Assembly (NCBI GenBank): GCA_900547685.1
Contig: URHS01000007.1
Location: 1-64,000, forward strand
Direction of reading: 5' to 3'
Source of the DNA: an uncultured Blautia sp.
Lineage (GTDB): Bacteria; Bacillota; Clostridia; Lachnospirales; Lachnospiraceae
Length of the DNA: 64,000 nucleotides
The position numbers were made by a program, and so were the translations under genes. Positions 8,134-16,210 of the stretch are shown one piece after another; position 1 is the first letter of the stretch; every line of letters begins with the position of its first letter. Under the pieces are notes generated by a model. It was not told the origin of the DNA. It was given only the letters and a program-made list of their open reading frames with translations, and made no database searches.

Positions 8134-8516
8134 CTGCCGCCCCTCCCCGACTGTTCCTGCTTCTTTCTCTGTTCTTCCTCCATCCTCTCTACATACTCCC
8201 GAATATCAATCAGATCTTCTAAGTCGTAGATTTTGGAACACATGGCATTCTCAATGTTTTCCGGGGTACACTCACCATGCTCGGTAAGTGCCGCTATTAC
8301 TTTCTGCTTTATTTCTTCCTGCACATCATCCGGCATAGCTGTTATATAATATGGCGGCAGATAGGAAACCTCTGTCTGAACCTCCTTTTCATACTCGTAA
8401 CTTTTCTCAAAATCACTAATGAATTTTTCTTTTACCAAGATTGCTCTTGTCTTGTTCTCCTCACTGGCTAACTCCACCAGCTCGTCCATGAACTGAATTA
8501 ACTCTCGCTTTGTCAT
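8130..8516 (-). CDS. Conserved-type hypothetical protein heading the element operon
   Basis: A 128-aa acidic, helical protein (MTKRELIQFMDELVELASEE...). The ATG at 8516 is preferred over the one at 8522 because the latter lies inside the AGGAGG-ATGG ribosome site. The middle segment YLPPYYITAMPDDVQEEIKQ and the tail EYVERMEEEQRKKQEQ suggest a small helical domain with a coiled-coil end. It is the first gene after the terminator-rich leader, so it reports where the operon begins. No function recognised. Confidence 0.7.
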   Translation of the reverse strand: MTKRELIQFMDELVELASEENKTRAILVKEKFISDFEKSYEYEKEVQTEVSYLPPYYITAMPDDVQEEIKQKVIAALTEHGECTPENIENAMCSKIYDLEDLIDIREYVERMEEEQRKKQEQSGRGGR

Positions 8517-8537
8517 TGCCATCCTCCTTTTTCGGGC

Positions 8538-8600
8538 AAAAAAAGTAGGACTATATTAGCAATGCCGGATAAACCGTCTTAAGAGCTAATTCAGTCCTAC
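8538..8600 (-). terminator. Leader terminator B (TAGGACT hairpin)
   Basis: Arms GTAGGACT (8545-8552) plus ATTAGC (8555-8560) pair with GCTAAT (8585-8590) plus AGTCCTAC (8593-8600). On the minus strand the last arm is followed by seven T (8544-8538). It stands directly before the AGGAGG site of the first operon gene, so it is placed to control entry into the operon. It shares its outer arm with the hairpin at 8741-8806. Confidence 0.75.
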
Positions 8601-8740
8601 ATGAATTGTAATATTAAATTCCACCTCGCATTCTAATAAAAGCCAAAGTTCGACCATATCAGGTATCGACTATTATCTGACTTTTTGAAATGTAGGTTTT
8701 TGATTGTAAACGACGTCGTCCTAACCTTAACCTCATGGCA

Positions 8741-8806
8741 TAAAAAATAGGACTAAATCAGTGCAAACCCTTGATTTTGTTGGGTTTCTCTTAATTTAGT
8801 CCTATT
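8741..8806 (-). terminator. Leader terminator A (TAGGACT hairpin)
   Basis: A perfect 13-bp outer stem (AATAGGACTAAAT at 8746-8758 with its complement at 8794-8806) plus an inner AAACCC/GGGTTT pair (8765-8770, 8782-8787). On the minus strand a run of T follows. It overlaps the 3' end of the truncated XRE ORF. A TG-T-TATAAT extended -10-like element lies just upstream on the minus strand. Confidence 0.7.
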
Positions 8807-8907
8807 ATAACAGGTTCATGTCTTGTTACATGATAATGCTGTGCAAACTCTTCTTGAGACATTTGTTTTGCTTCTCGTAATTTTAAAATTGTTTCTCCGA
8901 TTTTCAT
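8791..8907 (-). pseudogene. XRE-family regulator truncated within its HTH
   Basis: A strong AAAAGGAGGT site precedes ATG 8907. The frame reads MKIGETILKLREAKQMSQEE... and VTR, the first two helices of an XRE-type helix-turn-helix; intact relatives usually go on with QTxSNWE. Here it changes to HEPVIIGLN and stops after 38 residues. The loss of similarity begins at about 8822-8824. The change point probably marks a recombination or insertion border. It could also be a deletion scar. Confidence 0.6.
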
Positions 8908-9295
8908 TCTATCGACCTCCTTTTGATTATTCTATTTTACTGCTTTGTGTTATAAAGTCCAGCAAACAATATTTACAACCGTATTTTTAAGGCGCAAATT
9001 ATTTTTACGTCGTTCTATTATTCGATTTACAGAGCAATCTATCAATTTTAGTGCAAAAAAAGCAGGATCTTTTCAGATTTCCTGCTCAGTAAAGCTGTGG
9101 ATATGTAATTGTAGTCAACCTATCAGTTGTGCAGGCTGGAATTAGTTGCCCTATTATTCTTCTCATGAAAATAATTAGTGTTTAATTTAACTTTACTATA
9201 CTTTCAATAAATTTCTTCTGTTTCTGTATTAGCAATTCTTATTCGGTCAAGTTTTATATAATATACAACTAAGAAACGATCTTTTTGCTCTACGA
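8908..9295. other. AT-rich border region without convincing genes
   Basis: About 390 bases of AT-rich sequence between the XRE remnant and the miaB terminator. Neither strand has an ORF with a good start and coherent composition. It contains one terminator-like hairpin (9054-9086) and possibly the XRE promoter (TGGACT, 17 bases, TAAAAT on the minus strand). The chromosome/element junction may lie anywhere from about 8.8 to 9.3 kb. Confidence 0.5.
9054..9086 (-). terminator. Terminator-like hairpin in the element border
   Basis: AGCAGGA (9061-9067) pairs with TCCTGCT (9080-9086); on the minus strand a run of seven T follows. The sequence resembles the hairpin at 4973-5010 inside the element (same AGCAGG...CCTGCT arms and a CTGAAAA loop), which hints that this part may also belong to the element. 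Confidence 0.5.
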
Positions 9296-9340
9296 AAAAC
9301 AAGGATACTTCCTACTCCATATTAAGATAGTATCCTTATT
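9296..9340 (-). terminator. Terminator of the miaB operon
   Basis: AAGGATACT (9301-9309) pairs with AGTATCCTT (9329-9337), and on the minus strand GTTTTTCG follows. It lies about 55 bases after the miaB stop. Confidence 0.75.
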
Positions 9341-9394
9341 TCTCAAAGCTTATATTCTTTTATAGAGGAAAGCCCTCAAATTTCCATGTTGATT

Positions 9395-10870
9395 TTATTC
9401 TACTTTCGTTCCCATATAATAAAAGCCGCGGCATTCATCTAAACGTACCTGACAAAGCTGTCCAATTAAGGAAGTGTCTCCTTCAAAATGAACCAGCAGA
9501 TTGTTGGAAAGACGTCCTGTCATCAGGTGTTTGTCCTGACTGTTTTGTTCTTCCACCAGAACCTCCATGACTTTTCCTGTGTCTCTTGCAGACATTTCTC
9601 TACCAATAGTCTGCACCGTTTCCAAAAGACGGTTAAAGCGGTCTTTTACCACATCTTCCGGAATTTGATTTTCCATAACGGCAGCAGGTGTTCCCGTACG
9701 TTTGGAGTAGATAAAAGTAAAGGCGCTGTCATAGCGTACTTTTTTTACAACGTCAACGGTTTCCAGAAAATCTTCTTCTGTTTCCCCCGGAAATCCTACA
9801 ATAATATCTGTGGTAAGAGAAATATCAGGAATGGCAGTTCTGATTTTTTCTACCAGATTTAAGTATTTTTCTTTATCATATCTGCGGTTCATCTTCTGCA
9901 GAATGTCACTGCTGCCTGACTGTAAAGGAAGATGGAGATGCTTGCAGATTTTTTTACTGTTTTTCATAACTTCAATGAGTTCATCGGATAAATCCTTTGG
10001 ATGAGAAGTCATAAATCGAATTCTCTTTAATCCCTCGATTTTTTCAATTTCTGTAAGAAGCTGGGCAAAAGTCATTGGCTCCTCTAAATTCTTTCCGTAA
10101 GAATTTACATTTTGCCCTAAAAGCATGACTTCTACAACGCCGTCTTTTACCAGACGTTCAATTTCTCTTACTATATCTTTTGGATTTCTGCTGCGTTCTC
10201 TTCCTCGTACATAAGGCACAATACAATAGCTGCAGAAGTTGTTGCAGCCAAACATAATATTTACTCCGGACTTAAAAGGATATTTTCTCTCTACCGGAAG
10301 GTCTTCTACGATTTTGTCTGTGTCTTTCCAGATATCAATAATCATACGGTTGGAAAGAAGAGAGGAAACCACAAGTTCTGCAAATTTATAAATATTATGA
10401 GTACCGAAAATCAGATTGACAAAAGAATAGCTTTTTTTCAACTTTTCCACTACCTGTGGTTCCTGCATCATGCAGCCGCATAAGCCAATCATCATGTGAG
10501 GATTTTTCTTTTTCAGGCTGTGAAGATAACCCAGTCGTCCGTATACGCGAAGATTTGCATTTTCTCTTACCGTACAGGTGTTATAAATCACGAAATCTGC
10601 GTTTTCATCCGGCACTTCCACATAGCCTATGCGTTCCAAAATTCCTACCAGTTTTTCGGAGTCTCTGGCATTCATCTGACAGCCAAAAGTAGTAATATTT
10701 GCAGTAAGCGGTCTTCCCAGTTTTTCAGACTGTTCTTTTACAAGCTGACGCGCTTTTTTCATAAACCAATACTGACGCTGTGGTTCATTTACAGGGGCTT
10801 CCTGAGATAAATCCATCTGGTCAATGATATTTTCTATTTCATCATTAAATAAAAGTGTTGTATTTTCCAT
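9395..10870 (-). CDS. miaB: tRNA-2-methylthio-N6-dimethylallyladenosine synthase MiaB
   Basis: A 491-aa radical-SAM methylthiotransferase that adds the ms2 group to i6A37 of tRNAs reading UNN codons. The N-terminal UPF0004 domain shows FGCQMN, YNTCTVRENA and GLCGCM, the three cysteines for one 4Fe-4S cluster. The radical-SAM motif CNNFCSYC (C-x3-C-x2-C) lies in IMFGCNNFCSYCIVPYVRG. Strings such as LGQNVNSYGK, FMTSHPKDLS and TDIIVGFPGE are typical, and a C-terminal TRAM domain ends the protein. The ATG at 10870 is favoured (AAAGGA 8 bases upstream) over one three codons earlier. It starts 12 bases after the cyclo-ligase gene, as part of one operon. Confidence 0.95.
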   Translation of the reverse strand: MENTTLLFNDEIENIIDQMDLSQEAPVNEPQRQYWFMKKARQLVKEQSEKLGRPLTANITTFGCQMNARDSEKLVGILERIGYVEVPDENADFVIYNTCTVRENANLRVYGRLGYLHSLKKKNPHMMIGLCGCMMQEPQVVEKLKKSYSFVNLIFGTHNIYKFAELVVSSLLSNRMIIDIWKDTDKIVEDLPVERKYPFKSGVNIMFGCNNFCSYCIVPYVRGRERSRNPKDIVREIERLVKDGVVEVMLLGQNVNSYGKNLEEPMTFAQLLTEIEKIEGLKRIRFMTSHPKDLSDELIEVMKNSKKICKHLHLPLQSGSSDILQKMNRRYDKEKYLNLVEKIRTAIPDISLTTDIIVGFPGETEEDFLETVDVVKKVRYDSAFTFIYSKRTGTPAAVMENQIPEDVVKDRFNRLLETVQTIGREMSARDTGKVMEVLVEEQNSQDKHLMTGRLSNNLLVHFEGDTSLIGQLCQVRLDECRGFYYMGTKVE

Positions 10871-10882
10871 TAAACTCATCCT

Positions 10883-11434
10883 TTAATTGATTATTCTTGT
10901 TTCTGTAATTACCTTGTCAGGGAAAATATCTGTATCTTCCGCAGGCACTTCCTCTACAATCTGGAAGTCAAAAGCAACGGCTGCTGTTTTGTGTTTTCTA
11001 TGTACGGACAAATAGCGGTCATAAAAACCCTGTCCATAACCGGCTCTGTGACGATTTTCGTCAAAAGCAACGCCGGGAACAATTAAAAAAGCGTCCTCAT
11101 CTTTTGCTTCCTCTCCCCATGCTGGCTCCGGTATCTGGAAATAGCCCGGTTCTAATTGTTCAAAGCTTTCCAGATAATAATACTTCATTTCATGAGCGCC
11201 GGTTACTTTGGGAACTGCCACTCGTTTTCCTGCTTTCCATGCAGCTTCAATCATGCCTTTTGTAACGACCTCTTTATTGTAATCCACATAAGCGTAAATA
11301 CAGTCTGCTTCCTGAAACTCAGGAAGAGAGATTATAGTTTCACAGATTTTTTCACTGTATCTTTCTGCATCCTGTTGTGAAAATTCTTTTCGCTTTCCAA
11401 AAATATATTTTCTAATTTCCTTTTTTTCTGCCAT
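10883..11434 (-). CDS. 5-formyltetrahydrofolate cyclo-ligase
   Basis: A 183-aa enzyme converting 5-formyl-THF to 5,10-methenyl-THF with ATP. The family signature PGVAFDENRHRAGYGQGFYD is complete, and the N-terminal basic ATP-binding segment (KKEIRKYIFGKRKEF) is present. Length fits the family (about 180-200). ATG 11434 is chosen (GGTGAG 5 bases upstream) over an upstream GTG; it overlaps the end of the DUF896 gene by 23 bases, so translation is probably coupled. Confidence 0.92.
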   Translation of the reverse strand: MAEKKEIRKYIFGKRKEFSQQDAERYSEKICETIISLPEFQEADCIYAYVDYNKEVVTKGMIEAAWKAGKRVAVPKVTGAHEMKYYYLESFEQLEPGYFQIPEPAWGEEAKDEDAFLIVPGVAFDENRHRAGYGQGFYDRYLSVHRKHKTAAVAFDFQIVEEVPAEDTDIFPDKVITETRIIN

Positions 11435-11633
11435 ATTTCTCACCTAAATTGATAATTGTTCCATCTTTTTCCTGAATGTCAATATTATCTAACTGTGCAC
11501 GCATATTCATACGAATTGCCGCAATGTATTCTGCACGAAGTTTTCTCTGTTCTTCTTTTTCTTCCGGTGTCAGTCCTTCTCCCTTTGATTTTCTTGCTAA
11601 CTCATTGATGCGATTAATGGTATTTTGATCCAT
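11412..11633 (-). CDS. DUF896/YnzC family small protein
   Basis: A 73-aa protein (MDQNTINRINELARKSKGEG... LTPEEKEEQRKLRAEYI) matching the UPF0291/YnzC family, a short two-helix hairpin of unknown function; the B. subtilis member lies in an SOS operon. The C-terminal part LDNIDIQEKDGTIINLGEK is present, so the protein is full length. The ribosome site is GAGAGGA. It overlaps the downstream cyclo-ligase gene. Confidence 0.85.
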   Translation of the reverse strand: MDQNTINRINELARKSKGEGLTPEEKEEQRKLRAEYIAAIRMNMRAQLDNIDIQEKDGTIINLGEKYGRKKGN

Positions 11634-11656
11634 ATCTGTTCATCCTCTCTTTTGTT

Positions 11657-12511
11657 TTATAAATTTTCAAATAGTTCCTGTAAAATATCCTGTTCTTTTT
11701 TATCTGCCAGAAAGAGTGTTCCATATTTTCTGCCCTGCATAATTTTATGTATAACATGGAAGTCTGCACCATTGGCAATCACCATGTCTGCTCCTGCTCC
11801 GGTTGCAATACGAGCTGCTGAAAGCTTTGTCGCCATTCCTCCTGTACCCACACTGCTGCCTGTAGAGCCTTTCCCCATTTTCATTAAGTGCTCATCCAGT
11901 TTCTCTACTACGTCAATAAATTCTGCGCATGGATTGACATTGGGGTCGTCTGTAAACAATCCGTCAATATCAGACAGCAGAATAAGCATATCCGCATCTA
12001 CTAAAGCTGCAACTAAAGCGGACAGGGTGTCGTTGTCTCCAAAAGTATTGACAAATTCGATTTCATCGGTAGAAACCGTATCATTTTCATTTACAACGGG
12101 GATTGCTCCCATGTCCAAAAGGCTCTGAAAGGTGTTGCGGGCATTTTCTCTGGTAATATCATTTACCATAGTATATTTGGTAATCAGTACCTGTGCCGCC
12201 GTCTGACTGTATTCTGCAAATAACTTCTGATAAATCATCATAAGTCTTGCCTGTCCAATAGCTGCACATGCCTGTTTTTCAGAAAGGCGAGAAGGCTTTT
12301 CCTGTAATCCCATAGCTGCCCGACCTACGGCTATAGCGCCGGAAGATACCACAATGACTTCTTTTCCCTGATTGTGTAAATCTGCCAGTTCGCGAACCAG
12401 TATTTCCAGCTTAATCAAATCCAGTCGTCCTGTTTCTTTATGCGTCAGTGATGAAGAACCGATTTTGATTACGATGCGCTTTTTGTCTTTTAATTTTTCT
12501 CTAATATTCAT
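11657..12511 (-). CDS. proB: Glutamate 5-kinase, short form
   Basis: A 284-aa amino-acid kinase that phosphorylates glutamate in the first step of proline synthesis. Visible: IVIKIGSSSLT (nucleotide loop), VVSSGAIAVG, AAIGQARLM, NENDTVSTDEI (substrate site), ILLSDIDGLFTDDPN, and GTGGMATKLSAARIA. It ends near residue 284 without the C-terminal PUA domain of the E. coli enzyme, as is common in Firmicutes. No proA (gamma-glutamyl phosphate reductase) is adjacent here. Confidence 0.93.
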   Translation of the reverse strand: MNIREKLKDKKRIVIKIGSSSLTHKETGRLDLIKLEILVRELADLHNQGKEVIVVSSGAIAVGRAAMGLQEKPSRLSEKQACAAIGQARLMMIYQKLFAEYSQTAAQVLITKYTMVNDITRENARNTFQSLLDMGAIPVVNENDTVSTDEIEFVNTFGDNDTLSALVAALVDADMLILLSDIDGLFTDDPNVNPCAEFIDVVEKLDEHLMKMGKGSTGSSVGTGGMATKLSAARIATGAGADMVIANGADFHVIHKIMQGRKYGTLFLADKKEQDILQELFENL

Positions 12512-12596
12512 GTACTTTCCCTCTTTGGTTCATTTTCACATCATTTTATATTACACTATTTTTATCTATAAGTCCAGACAGGGATTTTGACACATT

Positions 12597-13073
12597 TTAG
12601 CTGGAATAATTTTCCAGAAAATTATAAAGCTCATCAATGGTTTCAATTTGCTTTCCCAGTAAAACTTCACTTTGCAGTTCTTGCGGCAGAGATTCTAAAG
12701 GGATATCTGTATATTCAAAAACTTGATTCTCCGAATTTTCGTATACTACAATATATCCTTCTTCCACTTGAAGCTTATAACCCTCCTCTTTTACCGGAAC
12801 TGCTTCCTGTCGAAAAACCACTTTGTCAATTCCATAAGAACTGATTTTGAAAGACTCTTTCTGTAATTTCCCATCTTCGTAATGTTCCAAAACAAAAGTT
12901 TTGTTTTTGTTGTTGACTATCGGTACAGAGACTTGTTGCTTTGCAGAGACATTGGTTTCTTCTAACGCATAAATTCTATCTTTTAAATCCGTAATCTGAT
13001 ACGTAATCAAAAAACCGACGCTAAAAAAAATTACAACGAAAAAACAGCCGACACCATAGATTATTCTTTTCAT
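12597..13073 (-). CDS. Membrane-anchored protein with BofC-like C-terminal part
   Basis: A 158-aa protein with one N-terminal membrane segment (residues 5-26, YGVGCFFVVIFFSVGFLITY), a short coiled region, and an extracellular part. The C-terminal sixty residues (EEGYIVVYENSENQVFEYTD... LPQELQSEVLLGKQI... LYNFLENYSS) resemble BofC C-terminal-type domains of spore formers; this is from pattern memory and not certain. BofC proteins modulate the SpoIVB checkpoint. It has an AAGGAGG site and stands alone between proB and ybeY. Confidence 0.55.
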   Translation of the reverse strand: MKRIIYGVGCFFVVIFFSVGFLITYQITDLKDRIYALEETNVSAKQQVSVPIVNNKNKTFVLEHYEDGKLQKESFKISSYGIDKVVFRQEAVPVKEEGYKLQVEEGYIVVYENSENQVFEYTDIPLESLPQELQSEVLLGKQIETIDELYNFLENYSS

Positions 13074-13136
13074 AAGAACCTCCTTATTTTTGAATATTAA
13101 TAGTATCGGCTGATTTTCTTATTTTATTCACTTTTC

Positions 13137-13631
13137 TTAGCGTGTAATTCCAAGGTTTGCCAGAATTTCTTCCTGTTTTTGCTCCATTTCTTTTGCTTCT
13201 TCAGGTTCGATATGGTCATAGCCCATAAGGTGCAGCATACTGTGAGCAATTAAAAAGGCAAATTCTCTTATCTGTCCATGCCCATAGCTTTCAGCTTGCT
13301 CCTGCATTCTGGGAATACAAATCATAATATCTCCTAAGATTAATTCTCCACTTTCCGGATGAAAACAAGTATCATCTTCCTCTGCAAAGGAGAAATCTGC
13401 CGGAGTCGTGAAATCCAGCATAGGAAAAGAGAGAACATCTGTAACACGATCAATATTACGAAATTCCTTATTTGTCTGTTGGATTTCCTCATTTCCGGTT
13501 AAAACAAGATTGATTTCAGCTTCGTAGGGGCAGCCTTCATAATCAAGAGCAGCTTCAATCACTTTTTTTGCCAGTTCTTCATAGTCAAAATCCAGTGTTT
13601 CCTCATATTCCATGTCTAAATTCAATGTCAT
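13137..13631 (-). CDS. ybeY: Endoribonuclease YbeY
   Basis: A 164-aa metalloprotein that matures 16S rRNA 3' ends and takes part in ribosome quality control. The zinc motif HSMLHLMGYDH (H-x3-H-x5-H) is intact, preceded by the usual NKEFRNIDRVTDVLSFP and LGDIMICIPR. The ATG overlaps the phoH stop as ATGA; its AGGAGG site lies within the phoH 3' end. The phoH-ybeY pairing is classical. Confidence 0.95.
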   Translation of the reverse strand: MTLNLDMEYEETLDFDYEELAKKVIEAALDYEGCPYEAEINLVLTGNEEIQQTNKEFRNIDRVTDVLSFPMLDFTTPADFSFAEEDDTCFHPESGELILGDIMICIPRMQEQAESYGHGQIREFAFLIAHSMLHLMGYDHIEPEEAKEMEQKQEEILANLGITR

Positions 13632-14641
13632 CGTTCTTTCCTCCTGTCTTTACGAGGTTTCTTTTCTTTTTTTTCATTTGCTTCTTTTTTCTCATAAGCA
13701 TCATAAGCCTGAACAATTTTCTGTACCAAAGGATGACGCACTACATCTTTATTTGTCAGTTCACAAAAGGCAATATCCTCTACTTTTTTCAGTACGTGAA
13801 GGGCAACATCCAGTCCTGACTTCGTACCGGAAGGTAAATCTTTTTGCGAAAGGTCTCCGGTGACGATCACTTTTGAGCCAAAGCCAATACGGGTAAGGAA
13901 CATTTTCATCTGTGCAGGCGTGGTATTTTGAGCCTCATCTAAGATAATAAAGGCATTATCCAGTGTTCGTCCTCTCATATAGGCAAGAGGTGCGACCTCA
14001 ATCAAGCCTTTTTCCATGTTTTTGGCAAAGCTTTCTGCTCCCATAATTTCATAAAGGGCATCATACAAAGGACGAAGATAAGGGTCGATTTTGCTTTGCA
14101 GATCACCGGGAAGAAATCCCAGTTTTTCTCCTGCTTCAATAGCAGGTCTTGTTAAAATAATTCTACCTACTTCATCATTTTTAAATGCTGTGATTGCCAT
14201 TGCCATAGCAAGATAGGTTTTTCCTGTTCCCGCAGGACCAAGGCCGAAGACAATCATTTTTTTACGGATTGCATCGATATATGCCTTTTGCCCCAAGGTT
14301 TTCGGCTTAATGGGACGTCCGTTTAAGGTATGGCAAATACATTCCTTATCTATTTCTGTAATTACAGAAGTTTTTTCCTCGGCTGCAAGAGCCAGTGCAT
14401 AATTTACATTCTGCTGGGTAATGGTATTTCCCTTTTGAGACAATGTCAAAAATTCTCGTATAATTTTTACAGCCTGCTGACAGGAAGCCATAGGTCCTAA
14501 AATACGAAGCTGTCCGTCTCTGGAAATAACAGTTACACCCAGTGTCTTTTCTATTTTCTTAATGTGTTCATCAAACTGTCCGAACACATTTCGTTCATGT
14601 TCTGCGGGTAATTCCATTTTTTCTTCACAAATATTACTCAT
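13628..14641 (-). CDS. phoH: PhoH-like P-loop ATPase
   Basis: A 337-aa cytoplasmic ATPase, possibly RNA-related, always near ybeY in Firmicutes. Walker A GPAGTGKT (in FGLGPAGTGKTYLAMAM) and Walker B FIILDEAQN are present, as are the PhoH strings TRPAIEAGEKLGFLPGD, VIVTGDLSQKDLP and VRHPLVQKIV. An N-terminal KH-like segment spans about residues 20-80. Start 14641 overlaps the yqfD stop by 8 bases. The C-terminal tail is Lys/Glu/Arg-rich. Confidence 0.93.
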   Translation of the reverse strand: MSNICEEKMELPAEHERNVFGQFDEHIKKIEKTLGVTVISRDGQLRILGPMASCQQAVKIIREFLTLSQKGNTITQQNVNYALALAAEEKTSVITEIDKECICHTLNGRPIKPKTLGQKAYIDAIRKKMIVFGLGPAGTGKTYLAMAMAITAFKNDEVGRIILTRPAIEAGEKLGFLPGDLQSKIDPYLRPLYDALYEIMGAESFAKNMEKGLIEVAPLAYMRGRTLDNAFIILDEAQNTTPAQMKMFLTRIGFGSKVIVTGDLSQKDLPSGTKSGLDVALHVLKKVEDIAFCELTNKDVVRHPLVQKIVQAYDAYEKKEANEKKEKKPRKDRRKER

Positions 14642-15863
14642 TAATGCCAAAATTCCTTTCTGTTTGCTGCGGAAGAATGTCTGTGGGAACTTTTTTTCCT
14701 GCTTTTTCAACAGCCAAAAGTGTTCCGCTGGCTGTACAGACATTTTTTTGTATGTTTATTTTAACATGATTTTCAGATATTTGAACCCCCTTTTCCTCTA
14801 AACTTTTTAAAAGTACCTTTAAATGGCGCTGTACTTTCTCTTTTGCCTCTTTTTCAGTATAGGAAAACTCTTGTGTTTTATATTCGTAATCCGTGCTGGT
14901 TCCATAGAAAACAGGAAGTTTAAAATTTTCTGTAAGATATAGCTGCTTTAAATTTGTTGTAGTATCAAAAGTTTCCCAGGAAGATTTTCTCTTAAAATCA
15001 AAATAATAATCTCCCACCTGCAAAAGACATCCCTTTCTTTGTTTTCCTGTGTAAACCGGCTTTTGGTATATCATGGAAAACTGATGATAATACTCTAAAG
15101 GATATTGTATATAAATGTCTGCGTCCGCATCCGTATATTCATATTTTTCCACTTCTTTGCTGTCATTTAAAATATCTAAGCGGCCACTTACTAAAATTTC
15201 TCCCTTTGTACAGGATTCTCCTGTCTTTTTTACGGGAGTTCCTTTTCTGGTAATCATGGAAACAATTTTTCCTGTTTTATCAGATACCAAATCATAAGCT
15301 CCTTTTTCCGGAATTTTTTCTGTATAGATATTATCGTTTTCTTTAATCTCTAAAAACAAACGACTTCCTGTAATTTTCGCAGAAACCCAGGTAATATTGG
15401 GGAATTCTCCTCTTAATTTTTCCGCAATCACAGCACAGTCGATTTTTTTTTTCGACACTCCATGACGTACATCGATTTTTTCTAAATAACCCAAAATACT
15501 CTGAGTACTGTTATGTATGTTGCCTTCCACATGAATATTCCAGATATAACCGGACAAAAAAAACAGAATTAAAAAACTCAAAAAAATACCGATGAAAAAT
15601 GCCTTTCTCTTTTTATTTCTATAAAAAAAGAAAGGCAGTCCATATTTACCTGTAATCCGAATTCTTGTACCTGTTTTTTTGCAAATATTTTTTAAGCGAA
15701 AAAAATCTTGAACACTTAAATTCATCTCATAAATATCATTTTTATTTACTAAATTCCATACGGTAATTTTATGATAAGCACATAAGTTCAAAAAACGTTC
15801 AGGGCTTTGGGTATATGCTTTTATTCGGACATATCCCTTTCCATAATGACTCCAATCCTGCAC
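14634..15863 (-). CDS. yqfD: Sporulation protein YqfD
   Basis: A 409-aa membrane protein of spore formers, homologous to B. subtilis YqfD. GTG 15863 is chosen: GGAGG sits 6 bases before it and directly abuts an alternative TTG. The N-terminal domain (YVRIKAYTQSPERFLNLCAY) is followed by one membrane helix (about residues 90-112, AFFIGIFLSFLILFFLSGYI) and a large outer domain with VEGNIHNSTQSILGYL and SAKITGSRLFLEIKE. It belongs to the yqfC-yqfD-phoH-ybeY operon, which in Bacillus is under sigma-E. Confidence 0.88.
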   Translation of the reverse strand: MQDWSHYGKGYVRIKAYTQSPERFLNLCAYHKITVWNLVNKNDIYEMNLSVQDFFRLKNICKKTGTRIRITGKYGLPFFFYRNKKRKAFFIGIFLSFLILFFLSGYIWNIHVEGNIHNSTQSILGYLEKIDVRHGVSKKKIDCAVIAEKLRGEFPNITWVSAKITGSRLFLEIKENDNIYTEKIPEKGAYDLVSDKTGKIVSMITRKGTPVKKTGESCTKGEILVSGRLDILNDSKEVEKYEYTDADADIYIQYPLEYYHQFSMIYQKPVYTGKQRKGCLLQVGDYYFDFKRKSSWETFDTTTNLKQLYLTENFKLPVFYGTSTDYEYKTQEFSYTEKEAKEKVQRHLKVLLKSLEEKGVQISENHVKINIQKNVCTASGTLLAVEKAGKKVPTDILPQQTERNFGINE

Positions 15864-15874
15864 ACACAACCTCC

Positions 15875-16150
15875 TTATAAAAACAAAATTTTACTGATAT
15901 TTCCACTTATTTTCATTTCCACATCTGTGTAATAAAGAATAAGGAGATTTTTTCCCTCAATTTGAATTTTATTTCTTTTGGAAAGAAGTATGATACAAGT
16001 ATCCTGATATTGTCTTATGCATTTATAATTTTCAATATACAGCTCCTGAGAGCCGGTAAGTGTAAGAACTGCCTCTTTATAAGATAAATCTTTTGGAATT
16101 TGTAAGGAGTCTCCTATCTTTCCTGAAAAATCTCCTAATTTTCTTTTCAC
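15875..16150 (-). CDS. yqfC: Sporulation protein YqfC (YabP/YqfC family)
   Basis: A 91-aa protein with the YabP/YqfC family pattern: KIGDSLQIPKDLS, LTLTGSQELYIENYK, and a C-terminal KNLLILYYTDVEMKISG. GTG 16150 is taken as start (GGAGG 6 bases upstream). It lies 11 bases before yqfD. The family is tied to spore coat or forespore engulfment programmes; precise role unknown. Confidence 0.85.
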   Translation of the reverse strand: MKRKLGDFSGKIGDSLQIPKDLSYKEAVLTLTGSQELYIENYKCIRQYQDTCIILLSKRNKIQIEGKNLLILYYTDVEMKISGNISKILFL

Positions 16151-16163
16151 CAAAAGCCTCCTG

Positions 16164-16187
16164 CATAAGTTCTTATTCTAACTTATG
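16164..16187. repeat. 8-bp inverted repeat before the yqfC ribosome site
   Basis: CATAAGTT (16164-16171) and AACTTATG (16180-16187) form a perfect inverted repeat with an 8-base spacer, just upstream of the yqfC GGAGG. It could be an operator or a 5'-UTR hairpin; no T-run follows, so it is not a terminator. Confidence 0.35.
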
Positions 16188-16210
16188 AAATACGATATAA
16201 AATCATGCGG

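Noticed and set aside
8610..8735. 25-codon peptide MRLRLGRRRL... between the two leader hairpins
   Set aside because: It has no ribosome site and stops early; a leader peptide is possible but the evidence is too thin to list as a gene.
11625..12128. 167-codon Ser/Pro-rich frame on the plus strand opposite proB
   Set aside because: Low-complexity translation and complete overlap with a well-supported kinase; a frame shadow.
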